DNA from: a virus
Reading direction: 5' to 3' (one strand)
DNA: 64,000 nucleotides
IMG/VR virus record: IMGVR_UViG_3300047994_000162
Coordinates: 1-64,000 of that record
Part shown: in pieces, positions 1 through 7,935 of the stretch
Position numbering within the stretch: position 1 is the stretch's first letter
How the letters are laid out: the number at the start of each line of letters is the position of its first letter
The notes under the pieces: generated by a model
What the model was told of the DNA's origin: nothing
Database searches by the model: none
Seen by the model: only the letters and a program-made list of their open reading frames with translations
Made by a program: the position numbers and the translations under genes

Positions 1-120
1 TGACAGCGCTCCCCGAGTTGCCGGCTGCCACCGTCGTGTGGGTCGACAATTGCGCGGGCCTGACAGCGCTCCCCGAGTTGCCGGCTGCCACCGTCGTGAG
101 GGTCGACAATTGCGCGGGCC
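1..120. repeat. 60-bp tandem repeat (2 copies)
   Basis: Bases 1-60 and 61-120 are identical except for position 39 (t) versus 99 (a), which changes one codon (Trp to Arg). A third unit begins at 121 but diverges after about 7 bases. The array probably continues to the left of the window. Confidence 0.95.
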
Positions 121-338
121 TGACAGCTGGAAAGGATTCGCGCGGCTACCAATTCTTCGGCCTTAAAATCCGCGGCCAATGGCGGGTTATCGCTGGATGC
201 CGCAATCTTTCGATAAACGATGCACTTGAGCATTGGGGGCCTGGCGGGTCGAGCGACCGCCCAGAATGCCTCGCATTTGTCAAAAAGATCGCCGCTGCCG
301 CATCCGAGTCCGATCGCCATCTGGCGAGCCACCTGTGA
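1..338 (+). CDS. LRR-like repeat protein, C-terminal part
   Basis: The gene is already open at the window edge and is read in the frame beginning at base 3. The first 40 residues are two 20-residue units of the form LTALPELPAATVVxVDNCAG, resembling short leucine-rich repeats. They are followed by a non-repeat tail of about 70 residues with a GQWRVIAGCRNLSI segment. LRR proteins usually mediate protein binding; the partner is unknown here. The units are encoded by a 60-bp tandem repeat with a single mismatch, which suggests recent duplication. The start lies outside the window. Confidence 0.6.
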   Translation, partial: TALPELPAATVVWVDNCAGLTALPELPAATVVRVDNCAGLTAGKDSRGYQFFGLKIRGQWRVIAGCRNLSINDALEHWGPGGSSDRPECLAFVKKIAAAASESDRHLASHL

Positions 339-340
339 CG

Positions 341-595
341 ATGCCGACGCCAGAGGCCGAGGAAATCATCAAGGCCGCGTGGGCTGATGCTCACGCCGGC
401 ATTGATGCGCTGGCGGTGGTGCAGCGGCATGCTCCGCGGATCGACGCGCTGTTGCTCCGCAAGATCAGCGACATGGAGTTTTCGTGGCGGAATGCCCTGC
501 GACTCGAGCGGGCGGCCCGGGCCGAGGCCGAACGGCAAGCCGGCATCTATCTGCAAGAACTCAACTCCATCACCACCGGAAGGGACGACACATGA
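341..595 (+). CDS. hypothetical protein (84 aa)
   Basis: A small, largely helical, acidic protein (PTPEAEEIIKAAWADAHAGI...) with no motif I recognise. I chose the ATG at 341 because it follows the previous stop by two bases, whereas an in-frame ATG at 233 would overlap that gene widely. Its stop overlaps the ATG of the next gene (ATGA at 592-595), so translation is probably coupled. Confidence 0.6.
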   Translation: MPTPEAEEIIKAAWADAHAGIDALAVVQRHAPRIDALLLRKISDMEFSWRNALRLERAARAEAERQAGIYLQELNSITTGRDDT

Positions 596-957
596 AATCG
601 TATTCAATCGTCGGCCAGCAGCACCAGCCGAACAGCAATCAAATCCTCGCGGCGCTGGACCCCGGGGAAACCGTCACGCTCGTGCGCGAGCCCACCAACA
701 AATTCGACAAGAATGCCATCGCCGTTTATGTCGGCGGGTCCAAGGTCGGATATATCCCGTCAAAACAGAACGCCGCGCTGGCACAATTCATCGACCAGAC
801 TGGCAAGCAATGGGCCGAGCCGCTGCGCGTCGATGTCCCCGTCAAGCCCAAGAAGGGTGCCCGCGTCGATGACGCCACGGTGACGGTCCACAGCCGCACG
901 ATCGAGGCCAAATTCGTCCTATCGCCGAACAGCAATTATCCGATGGTTGAGGTCTAA
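592..957 (+). CDS. HIRAN-domain protein
   Basis: A 121-residue protein. Residues 1-60 (MKSYSIVGQQHQPNSN..., then LVREPTNKFDKNAIAVYVGGSKVGYIPSK) match the HIRAN pattern of an initial strand, the E/RPxNxxDxNAI core and a GYI/VP motif. HIRAN domains bind 3' single-stranded DNA ends in eukaryotic helicase-like factors and occur as stand-alone proteins in phages and bacteria. A role in recombination or repair at DNA ends fits the nearby ERF and exonuclease genes. The domain call is firm; the function is inferred. Confidence 0.8.
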   Translation: MKSYSIVGQQHQPNSNQILAALDPGETVTLVREPTNKFDKNAIAVYVGGSKVGYIPSKQNAALAQFIDQTGKQWAEPLRVDVPVKPKKGARVDDATVTVHSRTIEAKFVLSPNSNYPMVEV

Positions 958-982
958 GCCATGGGCGAGATTGGGGTGATCT

Positions 983-1035
983 ATCGAATCATGCTTATCC
1001 GGTTAACGCACACAAACGCTGAGACCTACTAGATG
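983..1035. repeat. dispersed repeat, copy A (inverted relative to B and C)
   Basis: Contains CATGCTTATCCGGTT (990-1004) and CACACAAACGCTGA (1009-1022), ending in CTAG just before the ATG of the methyltransferase-like gene at 1033. With copy B it forms imperfect inverted repeats flanking that gene; copy C lies upstream of a second methyltransferase gene near 39.8 kb. A 23-codon reading frame (961-1032) runs through this copy but is probably not a gene. Confidence 0.8.
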
Positions 1036-1737
1036 TTGACGGTTTCGCCACAGCAAATAATTGAAGCTTCGCAGCAAGCCATAGTGGCCGCGCTCTATGT
1101 CAAGAGCGACGGCTGCTATTCCGCGCTGCCCGGCGTTGAGCCTTGGGATGAGGCACGCGATGCCCGGCTTTACGACGGCCCGTGGCCGGTCGTTGCGCAT
1201 CCGCCGTGTCAGCGTTGGTGGAAAATGTGGTTTGGTCAACCGCTTACCGTCAAACGCACGGGGCAGAGGAAAGCCAAAGGCGACGATGACGGCTGTTTTG
1301 CTGCCGCGCTGGCCTCTGTACGGCGCTGCGGCGGCATCCTGGAGCATCCTTGGGGAAGCCATGCTTGGGCGCACTTCAGACTGAACAAGCCTGCGAGGGC
1401 TGGCGGCTGGATTGCGGCCGATTCTGAGGGCGGTTGGACGTGTTGCGTTGAGCAGGGACGATACGGTCATTATGCGCGCAAGCCCACGTTGCTGCTCGCC
1501 TATCGCTGCGATCTGCCCGAATTGGATTGGGGTATTGGCAAGTCGCGTCTCGACCCGGCAGTGATTGAACGCATGGGGATTGAGCGGGCGAAGCGGCTTG
1601 GCGAGGTCGGCTCTAGAGGCGGCGGCACCGATAGTGCGCCGCGCATCGGCACGCCGCAGCCGTTTCGCGACTTGCTCATCAGCATCGCCCGCACCGCGCG
1701 GCCTACAGGTAGGAATCATGAAAACCACAACATCTAG
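1033..1737 (+). CDS. PPCQ-motif DNA methyltransferase-like protein
   Basis: A 234-residue protein of a family common in alphaproteobacterial phages. It has VVAHPPCQRWWKM (about residues 52-64), GGILEHPWGSHAW (about 99-111), GGWTCCVEQGRYGH and a C-terminal TPQPFRDLLISIAR. The PPCQ recalls motif IV of C5-cytosine methyltransferases, but the FxGxGG SAM-binding motif is not obvious, so catalysis is uncertain. It is flanked by inverted copies of a dispersed repeat and followed by a GIY-YIG endonuclease gene, suggesting a cassette. The start is the first ATG after the upstream CTAG. Confidence 0.6.
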   Translation: MLTVSPQQIIEASQQAIVAALYVKSDGCYSALPGVEPWDEARDARLYDGPWPVVAHPPCQRWWKMWFGQPLTVKRTGQRKAKGDDDGCFAAALASVRRCGGILEHPWGSHAWAHFRLNKPARAGGWIAADSEGGWTCCVEQGRYGHYARKPTLLLAYRCDLPELDWGIGKSRLDPAVIERMGIERAKRLGEVGSRGGGTDSAPRIGTPQPFRDLLISIARTARPTGRNHENHNI

Positions 1738-1776
1738 GGCCGTGTGTCCAAACCGGATAAGCATGTATCGAATCAT
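1731..1776. repeat. dispersed repeat, copy B
   Basis: Contains CATCTAG (1731-1737), GTGTGT (1742-1747) and AACCGGATAAGCATG (1751-1765), in the same orientation as copy C near 39.8 kb and inverted relative to copy A. Its last ATG is the start codon of the GIY-YIG gene; its TAG is the stop of the preceding gene. Confidence 0.8.
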
Positions 1777-2314
1777 CTGTGCTGGCAACGGCCGATTTTA
1801 CATAGGATCGTCGTGTTGCTTTGGACCTCGCAAAAGCACGCATCTTTACCAGCTTCGCAAGGGCAACCATCACAGCGTCCAGTTGCAGCGGGCTTTCAAA
1901 AAGCACGGCGAATCATCTCTGATCTTTGAGGTTTTGGAAGCCGGAATCCCGGTCTCCGATCTGCTGGAACGCGAAACGTCCTACATCGCTCGATTGAAGC
2001 CGCATTTTAACGGAAGCCTTGTATCGGCCACCCGCCGAGGTTCGAAACAGTCCGACGCTTGCAAGGCAAAGGTCAGCGCCGCGAACCTCGGCCGAAAGGC
2101 TTCTGATCGCGAGCGCGCTCTTAAAATCCTAGTTCTGGTGGGGAATCGACGCTCGGCTAATAAGCAAAATCGACGCAAGGTCACGCCAGAAATCAGGGCG
2201 GACATTGATCGGCTGGCCGCTGGCGGCATGGGGTCGTATCGCATCGCGAAGTCCGTCGGCCTCAGCAAAAAGACGATAATCAACGTCCGGCATCGAAGGC
2301 ACAATTATGGCTGA
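1763..2314 (+). CDS. GIY-YIG homing endonuclease
   Basis: The 183-residue product opens with MYRIICAGNGRFYIGSS, a GIY-YIG catalytic half-motif (FYIG), followed by R...H and E residues at the usual spacing (THLYQLRKGNHHSVQLQRAFKKHG; LLERETSYI). The C-terminus (SYRIAKSVGLSKKTIINVRHRR) is a helix-turn-helix typical of homing endonucleases. I used ATG 1763; an in-frame GTG at 1742 is possible. It sits directly behind the PPCQ methyltransferase-like gene and shares a leader with the small gene at 39870. Confidence 0.85.
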   Translation: MYRIICAGNGRFYIGSSCCFGPRKSTHLYQLRKGNHHSVQLQRAFKKHGESSLIFEVLEAGIPVSDLLERETSYIARLKPHFNGSLVSATRRGSKQSDACKAKVSAANLGRKASDRERALKILVLVGNRRSANKQNRRKVTPEIRADIDRLAAGGMGSYRIAKSVGLSKKTIINVRHRRHNYG

Positions 2315-2326
2315 AAGCCCACTCTG

Positions 2327-3307
2327 ATGTTCATCTACGACTTTGGAAAACGCCGTGAGAATCCTTGCCTCGATTGCGACGATCGAGGTCACTGCACGAT
2401 GAACTGTTCACCCCCGATGGAGACGAAACCGATGGCCGAACCCGCAAAAGACCTCGTTGTGAAAGACCGCATCCGCGTCCCGGCCGGACAAGCCCGCCGG
2501 CCAGGCAAGACGCCCGAAAATTTTCTCGCCGTCATCATGGCGGCAGCCACCGACCCGCGATGCGATGTCCAGAAAATGCAGGCATTGCTCGTGATGCAGC
2601 GCGAGGTCGAGGACCGAGAATCGCAGAAAGAGTTCAACCGCAATTTCATCCTGTTGCAGGAGGAACTTCCGGCGATCGCTCGCGACGGCAAGATCGAGAT
2701 TTTCGCGAAGGATGCCACCGGCGCCCGCCCGGCTGTCGGCCGCGCCCAGCAATCGACGCCCTACGCCACATTCAACAATATCATGAAGACGATCAAGCCG
2801 CTGCTTATCCGCTACGGCTTTGCGCTGTCGTTTTCGACCGAGCCGGTGGGCGAGCGATTGCTGGTCAAGGGATTGCTGGAGGGCCATGGCCACGCCCGGA
2901 CGACATCTTTCCCGCTCCCGGCCGAGACGTCAGGCTCCAAGAACAACGTGCAGGGCTGGGGATCGTCGATGTCCTACGGCAAGCGATACGCGACGATCGC
3001 GCTGCTCAATATCATCAGCGACGCAAAAGAGGACGTCGATGCCGACGGCCATGGCGGCAATTTCGAGCGCGCCAAGGGCGGCGGCTTTGCCGAAGTGCCG
3101 GCCAAGCAAAAGCCGGTCAGCCCGGCCCAGCGCGACGATCTGATCCAGCGCATCACGGACGCCAAGATCACGGAAAGCCAATTCTGCACCCGCTACGGCG
3201 TTCTCCAGATCGGGTTGCTACCGGCTGAACTCTACGACGCGGCGGTGAAGTCGATCGAGGATCACGTCGAGGCCGCACGCGAGCAAAGGGCACAGCGCCG
3301 TGGGTAA
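2327..3307 (+). CDS. erf: ERF-family single-strand annealing protein
   Basis: The ERF core spans roughly residues 65-235, with STPYATFNNIMKTIKPLLIRYG and the GWGSSMSYGKRY motif (210-221). ERF proteins anneal complementary single strands during phage recombination. The C-terminal 80 residues are a charged helical tail. Residues 13-27 form a Cys cluster (CxxC, then C and C) unusual for ERF; internal Mets near residues 31 and 36 are alternative starts that would exclude it. It overlaps the YqaJ exonuclease gene by 8 bases, the expected annealase/exonuclease pairing. Confidence 0.88.
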   Translation: MFIYDFGKRRENPCLDCDDRGHCTMNCSPPMETKPMAEPAKDLVVKDRIRVPAGQARRPGKTPENFLAVIMAAATDPRCDVQKMQALLVMQREVEDRESQKEFNRNFILLQEELPAIARDGKIEIFAKDATGARPAVGRAQQSTPYATFNNIMKTIKPLLIRYGFALSFSTEPVGERLLVKGLLEGHGHARTTSFPLPAETSGSKNNVQGWGSSMSYGKRYATIALLNIISDAKEDVDADGHGGNFERAKGGGFAEVPAKQKPVSPAQRDDLIQRITDAKITESQFCTRYGVLQIGLLPAELYDAAVKSIEDHVEAAREQRAQRRG

Positions 3308-3971
3308 GGCTGCCAAGAAAGCCTCGGCGCCCGCGCGATCGCTGGAGATCGTCGATGTCGAACAGGGCAAACCCGAATGGTTCGACGCCCGCAAAGGCAT
3401 CCCCAGCGCGTCCAATTTCGCGACCATCATGGCGCAGGGCAACGACGGCCCGGCGTTGACACGGACCCAATATCTCTACCGCCTGGCCGGCGAGATCATC
3501 ACCGGCCGTCCGGCCGAGGAAACGTTCAAATCGCGCGCGATGGAGCGTGGCAAGGAAATGGAGCCCGAGGCGATCGCCGACTACGAGCGTCGCAAGAAAA
3601 CCACGGTCCAGCGCATCGGGCTGGCGATCAATTTCACCGGCCTCAAGCGATGCTGTGCCAGCCCTGACGGGCTGGTCGGTTTCGACGGCGGGCTCGAAAC
3701 CAAGACCATGCGACCGGACCTGATGATTCCGCTGCTGATGCGCGGCGCCGCCATGCAATCCGAGCACCGCGCGCAAGTGTTCGGCAACATGATGGTGCTG
3801 GAGCGGGACTGGTGGGATTTCAAAATCTATTATCCCAACATGCCGGATTTCACAGTCCGGGTCGGGCGCGACGAAGCATATATAAAAATGCTGCACGGCC
3901 AGATCGAGATCTTCAACCACGAACTCGGCAATCTCGTTAAAAAGCTACGCGCTATGGGAGCGGGCCAGTGA
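3300..3971 (+). CDS. YqaJ/RecB-family viral exonuclease
   Basis: A 223-residue protein from a GTG start overlapping the erf stop. The N-terminal EWFDARKGIPSASNFATIM, the FKSRAMERGKEMEPEA acidic helix, and the SPDGLVG...LETKTM catalytic stretch match the YqaJ nuclease fold (PD-(D/E)xK). These enzymes resect double-stranded DNA 5'-3' and load the annealing protein. The ERF partner immediately upstream supports a recombination module. Length is normal for the family. Confidence 0.88.
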   Translation: MGKAAKKASAPARSLEIVDVEQGKPEWFDARKGIPSASNFATIMAQGNDGPALTRTQYLYRLAGEIITGRPAEETFKSRAMERGKEMEPEAIADYERRKKTTVQRIGLAINFTGLKRCCASPDGLVGFDGGLETKTMRPDLMIPLLMRGAAMQSEHRAQVFGNMMVLERDWWDFKIYYPNMPDFTVRVGRDEAYIKMLHGQIEIFNHELGNLVKKLRAMGAGQ

Positions 3972-4444
3972 CTCGACGCCGGGCCAAGAACGGTGTCCCG
4001 CTGCGCTGGATTGTCGCCCACGTTTCTCACACGGGCGAGACTTGCCTGATCTGGCCTTTCGGATATGCCGGAAAGGGCTACGCGAGCGCTGTCTGGGTTG
4101 ATGGCGCGCCAATTCTGGCCTGCCGATATATGTGCCAGGCGGCGCACGGTGCCCCACCGAGCGATCAACATCACGCCGCGCATTCCTGCCGAAACGGCCA
4201 AAATGGATGCATTCATCCAGGGCACTTGCGTTGGGCTACGCCAGCGGAAAACGAGGCCGACAAGATCATGCACGGCACCAAGATAATCGGCACCGCGCAG
4301 CGCGGGGCAAAACTTGATGACGAAAAGGTCCGATCTATTCGGGCGGCAAGTGGAACACAGCAGGCGATCGCCGATCGATTCGGTGTCAGCCGTAATGCCG
4401 TCAGACAGGTTTTAAATGGCGATACGTGGAGCCATGTCCAGTGA
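3968..4444 (+). CDS. HNH endonuclease with C-terminal HTH
   Basis: The 158-residue protein has CLIWPFGYAGKGYASA, then the core AHSCRNGQNGCIHPGHLRWAT followed by NEADKIMHG, the HNH_3 arrangement with paired zinc-binding Cys. The C-terminus (TQQAIADRFGVSRNAVRQVL) is a helix-turn-helix like those that specify target sites in homing endonucleases. GTG start at 3968 and stop at 4444 overlap both neighbours, so it is wedged into the operon. A homing or packaging-associated nuclease is possible; homing seems likelier. Confidence 0.85.
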   Translation: MTRRRAKNGVPLRWIVAHVSHTGETCLIWPFGYAGKGYASAVWVDGAPILACRYMCQAAHGAPPSDQHHAAHSCRNGQNGCIHPGHLRWATPAENEADKIMHGTKIIGTAQRGAKLDDEKVRSIRAASGTQQAIADRFGVSRNAVRQVLNGDTWSHVQ

Positions 4445-4977
4445 CCAAAAAACCCCGCCCTTTTCGCGCACGCCCGATCGCCTGTGTCTGGAACGGCGAG
4501 CATCTGATCCCGCTGCCGCGTTTCATGAACCTGTGCCGGCAGATGTTCGAGGTCCACGAAGAATATCCGCTGATGATCGTCGAGGAACGATCGCAAGCCA
4601 GCCACAACCACTATTTCGCAGCCGTCAAAGAGGCGTTCGACAATCTGGCCGAGGAATACAAGAACGGCTACCCGACGCCGGAACACCTCCGCGCCGATGC
4701 GCTGGTGCAGGCTGGATTCTGCACCGAGACGACGTATGCGGTCGCGGATGCCACAGAGGCCCGCAAGCTGGCGACGTCGTTGCGCCGCATGAGTCCGCTT
4801 TCGATTATCCGCGTCCGTGGCGATGTCGTGAAGCATTTCGAGCCCGAATCCCAATCGCGGCCGGCGATGAAGAAAGAGCGGTTCGAAGCGTCCAAAGCGG
4901 CCGTGCTGGAGATCGTCTCAGCCATGGCACGCACCACCCCGGCCGAACTCAAAAAGAACGCGGGGAAATCAGCATGA
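4441..4977 (+). CDS. conserved phage protein of unknown function
   Basis: The 178-residue product (GTG start overlapping the HNH stop) resembles a family I recognise from alphaproteobacterial phages: a WNGEHLIPLPRF opening, EERSQASHNHYFAAVKEAF, and a C-terminal SRPAMKKERFEASKAAVLEIVSAMA helix. No enzymatic motif is visible. Its position among recombination genes suggests a role in DNA metabolism, but I know of no demonstrated function. Confidence 0.75.
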   Translation: MTKKPRPFRARPIACVWNGEHLIPLPRFMNLCRQMFEVHEEYPLMIVEERSQASHNHYFAAVKEAFDNLAEEYKNGYPTPEHLRADALVQAGFCTETTYAVADATEARKLATSLRRMSPLSIIRVRGDVVKHFEPESQSRPAMKKERFEASKAAVLEIVSAMARTTPAELKKNAGKSA

Positions 4978-5327
4978 GCGCCGACCTGTTCAATTGGAAA
5001 CCACCCGCTGGCTATCCGGCCCGCCCGGGCTTCAAGGAGGCCACCACTAGCCGGGACGCGGCCGAGAAAGTCGTCCCGATCGCCAAGGGGCTCCGCGACA
5101 ACGTGCTGGTGGTGCTGCGCGCCGTCTGGCCGGAAGGGCTGACTGCCGACGAGGTCGCCGCCAAGGTCCACAAAAAGGAATTTTCGATACGGCCGCGCCT
5201 CAGCGAATTGCGGGCGATGCGCGCGATCGAGCCGCGCACCGTCAAGGGCGTGGTCGAGCGCCGGCCGAATGAAAGCGCCTCCGACGCCATCGTGTGGGTG
5301 GCAAAACGATCCTACGGAGAGTGGTGA
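4974..5327 (+). CDS. winged-helix DNA-binding protein
   Basis: The 117-residue protein contains VLVVLRAVWPEGLTADEVAAKVHKKEFSIRPRLSELRAMRAI, a recognisable winged-helix core with a recognition helix in IRPRLSELRAM, followed by a wing-like ERRPNESASDAIVWV. Phage proteins of this sort often accompany replication genes. Start ATG 4974 overlaps the upstream stop (ATGA). Confidence 0.7.
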   Translation: MSADLFNWKPPAGYPARPGFKEATTSRDAAEKVVPIAKGLRDNVLVVLRAVWPEGLTADEVAAKVHKKEFSIRPRLSELRAMRAIEPRTVKGVVERRPNESASDAIVWVAKRSYGEW

Positions 5328-5662
5328 TGGCGCTGCGTCTGTTCACGGTCGAAGAAAAGATATCGGCGCTGCACGTTGAACTGGTCGAGGCCCGGCGTGT
5401 CGATCGGCCGCCCGGCTCGGCTGCCCAGCGCCACTACGATATTCTCAAGGCGATCGCCGCGGATCTTCGTGCGCGTGAGGGTGCCAGCCGTATCGCCGCC
5501 ATTGACGACCTCGAGGCCGCGATCGCGCGCGTCCAGAAAACCCGCACGGCCGGGGTCGGATACGACGAAGGGCAACTGATCGCCCTCGCCGGCACGCTGA
5601 TGAACAAGTGGCCCGGCATCCGCCAGGCGCTGGAGCAATTCGCACAGGAGAGCGCGACATGA
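5327..5662 (+). CDS. hypothetical helical protein (111 aa)
   Basis: A helical protein beginning MALRLFTVEEKISALHVELVEARRV, starting in a TGATG overlap with the previous gene. No domain recognised. Its last codons overlap the start of the J-domain gene, consistent with a co-translated operon. Confidence 0.65.
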   Translation: MALRLFTVEEKISALHVELVEARRVDRPPGSAAQRHYDILKAIAADLRAREGASRIAAIDDLEAAIARVQKTRTAGVGYDEGQLIALAGTLMNKWPGIRQALEQFAQESAT

Positions 5663-6339
5663 AGTCGACTACCCAAGCATTCCCGCTGCTGTGGCCCGAT
5701 GGCTGGCCCAAGACGCCGGCGGCCGAACGTGGCGAAGGCAAGCAATTCGTAACGGTCGGCCGGAAAGCCGGCCAGACGTGGAAATCGTCGTCGCCCGTCA
5801 CGTTCGATCGCGCGCGCCAGCTGCTTTGCGAGGAACTGGACCGCCTGGGCGCCACCAATGTCACGATATCGACGAACGTCCCGCTGCGCGCCGACGGGAT
5901 GCCGTCCGGCAACGCCGCCGACCGTATCTATCAGGAGCCCGGCATCGCCCTCTACTTCATGCTCAAGGGCCGCGCGATGGTGATGGCGCAAGATGCCTAC
6001 AAGCCGATCGCGGCGAACATGCGGTCGCTGGGGCTGGCCGTCGAGGCGATGCGGTCACTGGAGCGCCACGGCGGCGGCACCATGATGAACAAGGCATTCG
6101 ACGGCTTTCTGGCCCTGCCGGCGCCGGCCGGATCAAAGCCGAAGCGGCCGTGGTGGACGGTGCTGCGATATTCCGAAAATCCCGAGGACCGCGATCTTTT
6201 GTCGGTTGCCGAGGTCAACGCCCGGTTCAACACGCTGGCGAAGAAACTCCATCCTGATGCCGGCGGCGATGCCGACGAAATGGCCGAGTTGAACGCCGCG
6301 CGGCAGGAAGCGATTACGGAGCTTGGAGGCGAATCGTGA
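5659..6339 (+). CDS. J-domain-containing protein
   Basis: A 226-residue protein whose C-terminal 60 residues (SVAEVNARFNTLAKKLHPDAGGDADEMAELNAARQEA) form a J-domain with the HPD tripeptide that stimulates Hsp70 ATPase activity. The N-terminal 150 residues (FPLLWPDGWPKTP...; VTISTNVPLRADGMP) are a separate domain of unknown function. Such phage proteins may recruit host DnaK to replication complexes; that is inference. It overlaps both neighbours by a few bases. Confidence 0.8.
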   Translation: MKSTTQAFPLLWPDGWPKTPAAERGEGKQFVTVGRKAGQTWKSSSPVTFDRARQLLCEELDRLGATNVTISTNVPLRADGMPSGNAADRIYQEPGIALYFMLKGRAMVMAQDAYKPIAANMRSLGLAVEAMRSLERHGGGTMMNKAFDGFLALPAPAGSKPKRPWWTVLRYSENPEDRDLLSVAEVNARFNTLAKKLHPDAGGDADEMAELNAARQEAITELGGES

Positions 6340-6917
6340 CATTCGACGAGATCATGGCCGTCTATACCGGCAGCAATGCCGATGCGACGCACGCGCTTTA
6401 CGCCACGCTGTCGACATTCCAGCCCCGGGGCTACATCGCCATCAATCTGATCCGGACGTGCAAGGCGTCCGAACGCGCCAAGAAATATCGTGGCAAGCCC
6501 GGACGCGGCGGCCCCAGCTACCGCCAGATGGCCTATGACAAAAAGGACTGGTCGATCGACGAGCTTTGCCGCGCGCTGGTCGCCAATCCGGACGTCATTA
6601 ATTCATGGGGCTGGGGCCGCGACGCCAAGGCGATCGGATTCGAGAACGTCCTTTATGTCGATATCCCGGGCGCCGGTCAGGTCAGCTTTCACACCGAACA
6701 TCGCCGCGACGGGCCCGATTTTTCGGGCCGCTGGGATGGCGCCCGCAATCAAGCACCGCGACGTATTTGCCGATGGACCGAGGCCATCCTGGCCGGCCGG
6801 GAAGTCGAAACACAGGGAGAGCAAGATGCCGTACACACCGGGACCGAAAGAAATGCAGTTGAAGGCCCTCAAGGCGACGGGGCGCCAGAGCCCCAGCAAG
6901 CCGGCCTCGACATCTGA
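6336..6917 (+). CDS. conserved phage protein (193 aa)
   Basis: Residues 1-150 match a phage family I recognise by IAINLIRTCKASERAKKYRG, the AYDKKDWSIDELCR block, and a VLYVDIPGAGQVSFHTEHR motif. Function unknown. The last 40 residues are low-complexity and lie over the start of the next gene (6826), so the true conserved domain ends near residue 155. Confidence 0.7.
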   Translation: MTFDEIMAVYTGSNADATHALYATLSTFQPRGYIAINLIRTCKASERAKKYRGKPGRGGPSYRQMAYDKKDWSIDELCRALVANPDVINSWGWGRDAKAIGFENVLYVDIPGAGQVSFHTEHRRDGPDFSGRWDGARNQAPRRICRWTEAILAGREVETQGEQDAVHTGTERNAVEGPQGDGAPEPQQAGLDI

Positions 6918-6987
6918 TCTCCGCGAGAAAGTCGCCAAGATCAAAGGCAAGCCGCCGAAGGCCAAGAAAGCCGGCAAGCGCCGATGA
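6826..6987 (+). CDS. small basic protein (53 aa)
   Basis: Start ATG 6826 is preceded by AGGGAGAGCAAG, a good ribosome site, and the gene lies in another frame over the 3' end of the previous one. The product is lysine-rich at its end (KVAKIKGKPPKAKKAGKRR) and could bind nucleic acid. Confidence 0.55.
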   Translation: MPYTPGPKEMQLKALKATGRQSPSKPASTSDLREKVAKIKGKPPKAKKAGKRR

Positions 6988-7142
6988 CCGGCCCATCATC
7001 ACCGCGCTGCGATGAATGCGGCGGCGAAGCCGAGGCCCTCGACACTGACGGCACGTTTCTGTGCGAGGGCTGCGCGCTGGAGGCAAATCTGGACCTTGAA
7101 GATTTGCTCGACATGGCTATGCGATTTCAGGACCGCCGCTGA
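6984..7142 (+). CDS. small zinc-ribbon protein (52 aa)
   Basis: A short gene in an ATGA overlap with its upstream neighbour and a TGATG overlap with the next. The product contains CDECGG and CEGC, two CxxC knuckles about 20 residues apart, with an acidic LEDLLDMAM tail. It looks like a single zinc ribbon. Confidence 0.6.
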   Translation: MTGPSSPRCDECGGEAEALDTDGTFLCEGCALEANLDLEDLLDMAMRFQDRR

Positions 7143-7666
7143 TGCCGAAACTTTACCGCCCGCATATCCCGCTGGCCGTCCGCGCGAAGGTGGCCGAGCG
7201 CCAATTGCGCGGCCTGATCCATTTACCGCCCAGCGCCATCATCGCTCCGGACACCAGCTTGAAGATCCGACTCGAGTCGTTGCTGATCGGCATTGCTCGC
7301 ATGCTCGACTGCGACGTTTCCGAATTGCGGCTCGATCACGATCCCGCGCTGGGCGCCAGGCCGCGCACCGGCGAGGGCAAGCAAACCATCTACGACCCGC
7401 CGGCTAACGACCCCGCGCATCTGTTCTACAGGCCGCACGGCGCCGAATATGTCGGCAGTCACCTCATCAAGACCAACGTGCGCGGCGACAACGGCCAGCA
7501 CCCCGACCGGGTGCTTATCAAAAAACAGCGTCGGCTCGAGCGTGGGCCCAAGCCGCGTCGCGGGCCACCGATCAGGTCGGCTGGCTTTGCTTCCAAAGGC
7601 GGCGCCAAACTTAGAGGCGGAAAAGTGAAGTGGGCAAAGCGCCCGTTCCCGAAGCGTCCCCGATGA
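7142..7666 (+). CDS. conserved phage protein (174 aa)
   Basis: The central IYDPPANDPAHLFYRPHGAEYVGSHLIK and RGDNGQHPDRVLIKKQRR blocks are familiar from rhizobial phages but of unknown function. The C-terminus is strongly basic. Starts in a TGATG overlap. His-rich positions could bind metal, but no HNH or other nuclease motif is complete. Confidence 0.65.
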   Translation: MPKLYRPHIPLAVRAKVAERQLRGLIHLPPSAIIAPDTSLKIRLESLLIGIARMLDCDVSELRLDHDPALGARPRTGEGKQTIYDPPANDPAHLFYRPHGAEYVGSHLIKTNVRGDNGQHPDRVLIKKQRRLERGPKPRRGPPIRSAGFASKGGAKLRGGKVKWAKRPFPKRPR

Positions 7667-7935
7667 AACTGCGCCAGCGCTTCGTGATGCACGCCCGCAT
7701 CCAAGGCGGGGCGCTCTACGGCTACAACATCATCGACGAGGCCGACCGGGTCGTCGGGCACAAATCGATCCACATCAATAAGAAAACCGCGCCCTGGAAG
7801 GAAACCGCCACCTACACGCTGGGCGATCTGGAGTTCACGAACGCCGCCGATTTCCGCAAAGCCTACGAGGCAAAGATCATCACCGACAAGCGCGACGCCG
7901 AATGGGACGCCGCCGCACCAAAGGAGAAACCATGA
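7663..7935 (+). CDS. hypothetical protein (90 aa)
   Basis: ATG 7663 overlaps the previous stop (ATGA). The product is mixed alpha/beta (MHARIQGGALYGYNIIDEADRVVGHKSIHINKK) with no motif I recognise. The tight overlaps on both sides support it being real. Confidence 0.6.
   Translation: MKLRQRFVMHARIQGGALYGYNIIDEADRVVGHKSIHINKKTAPWKETATYTLGDLEFTNAADFRKAYEAKIITDKRDAEWDAAAPKEKP

Noticed and set aside
961-1032. 23-codon frame before the methyltransferase-like gene
   Set aside because: Its residues come from dispersed repeat copy A and are not conserved as protein in the other copies.
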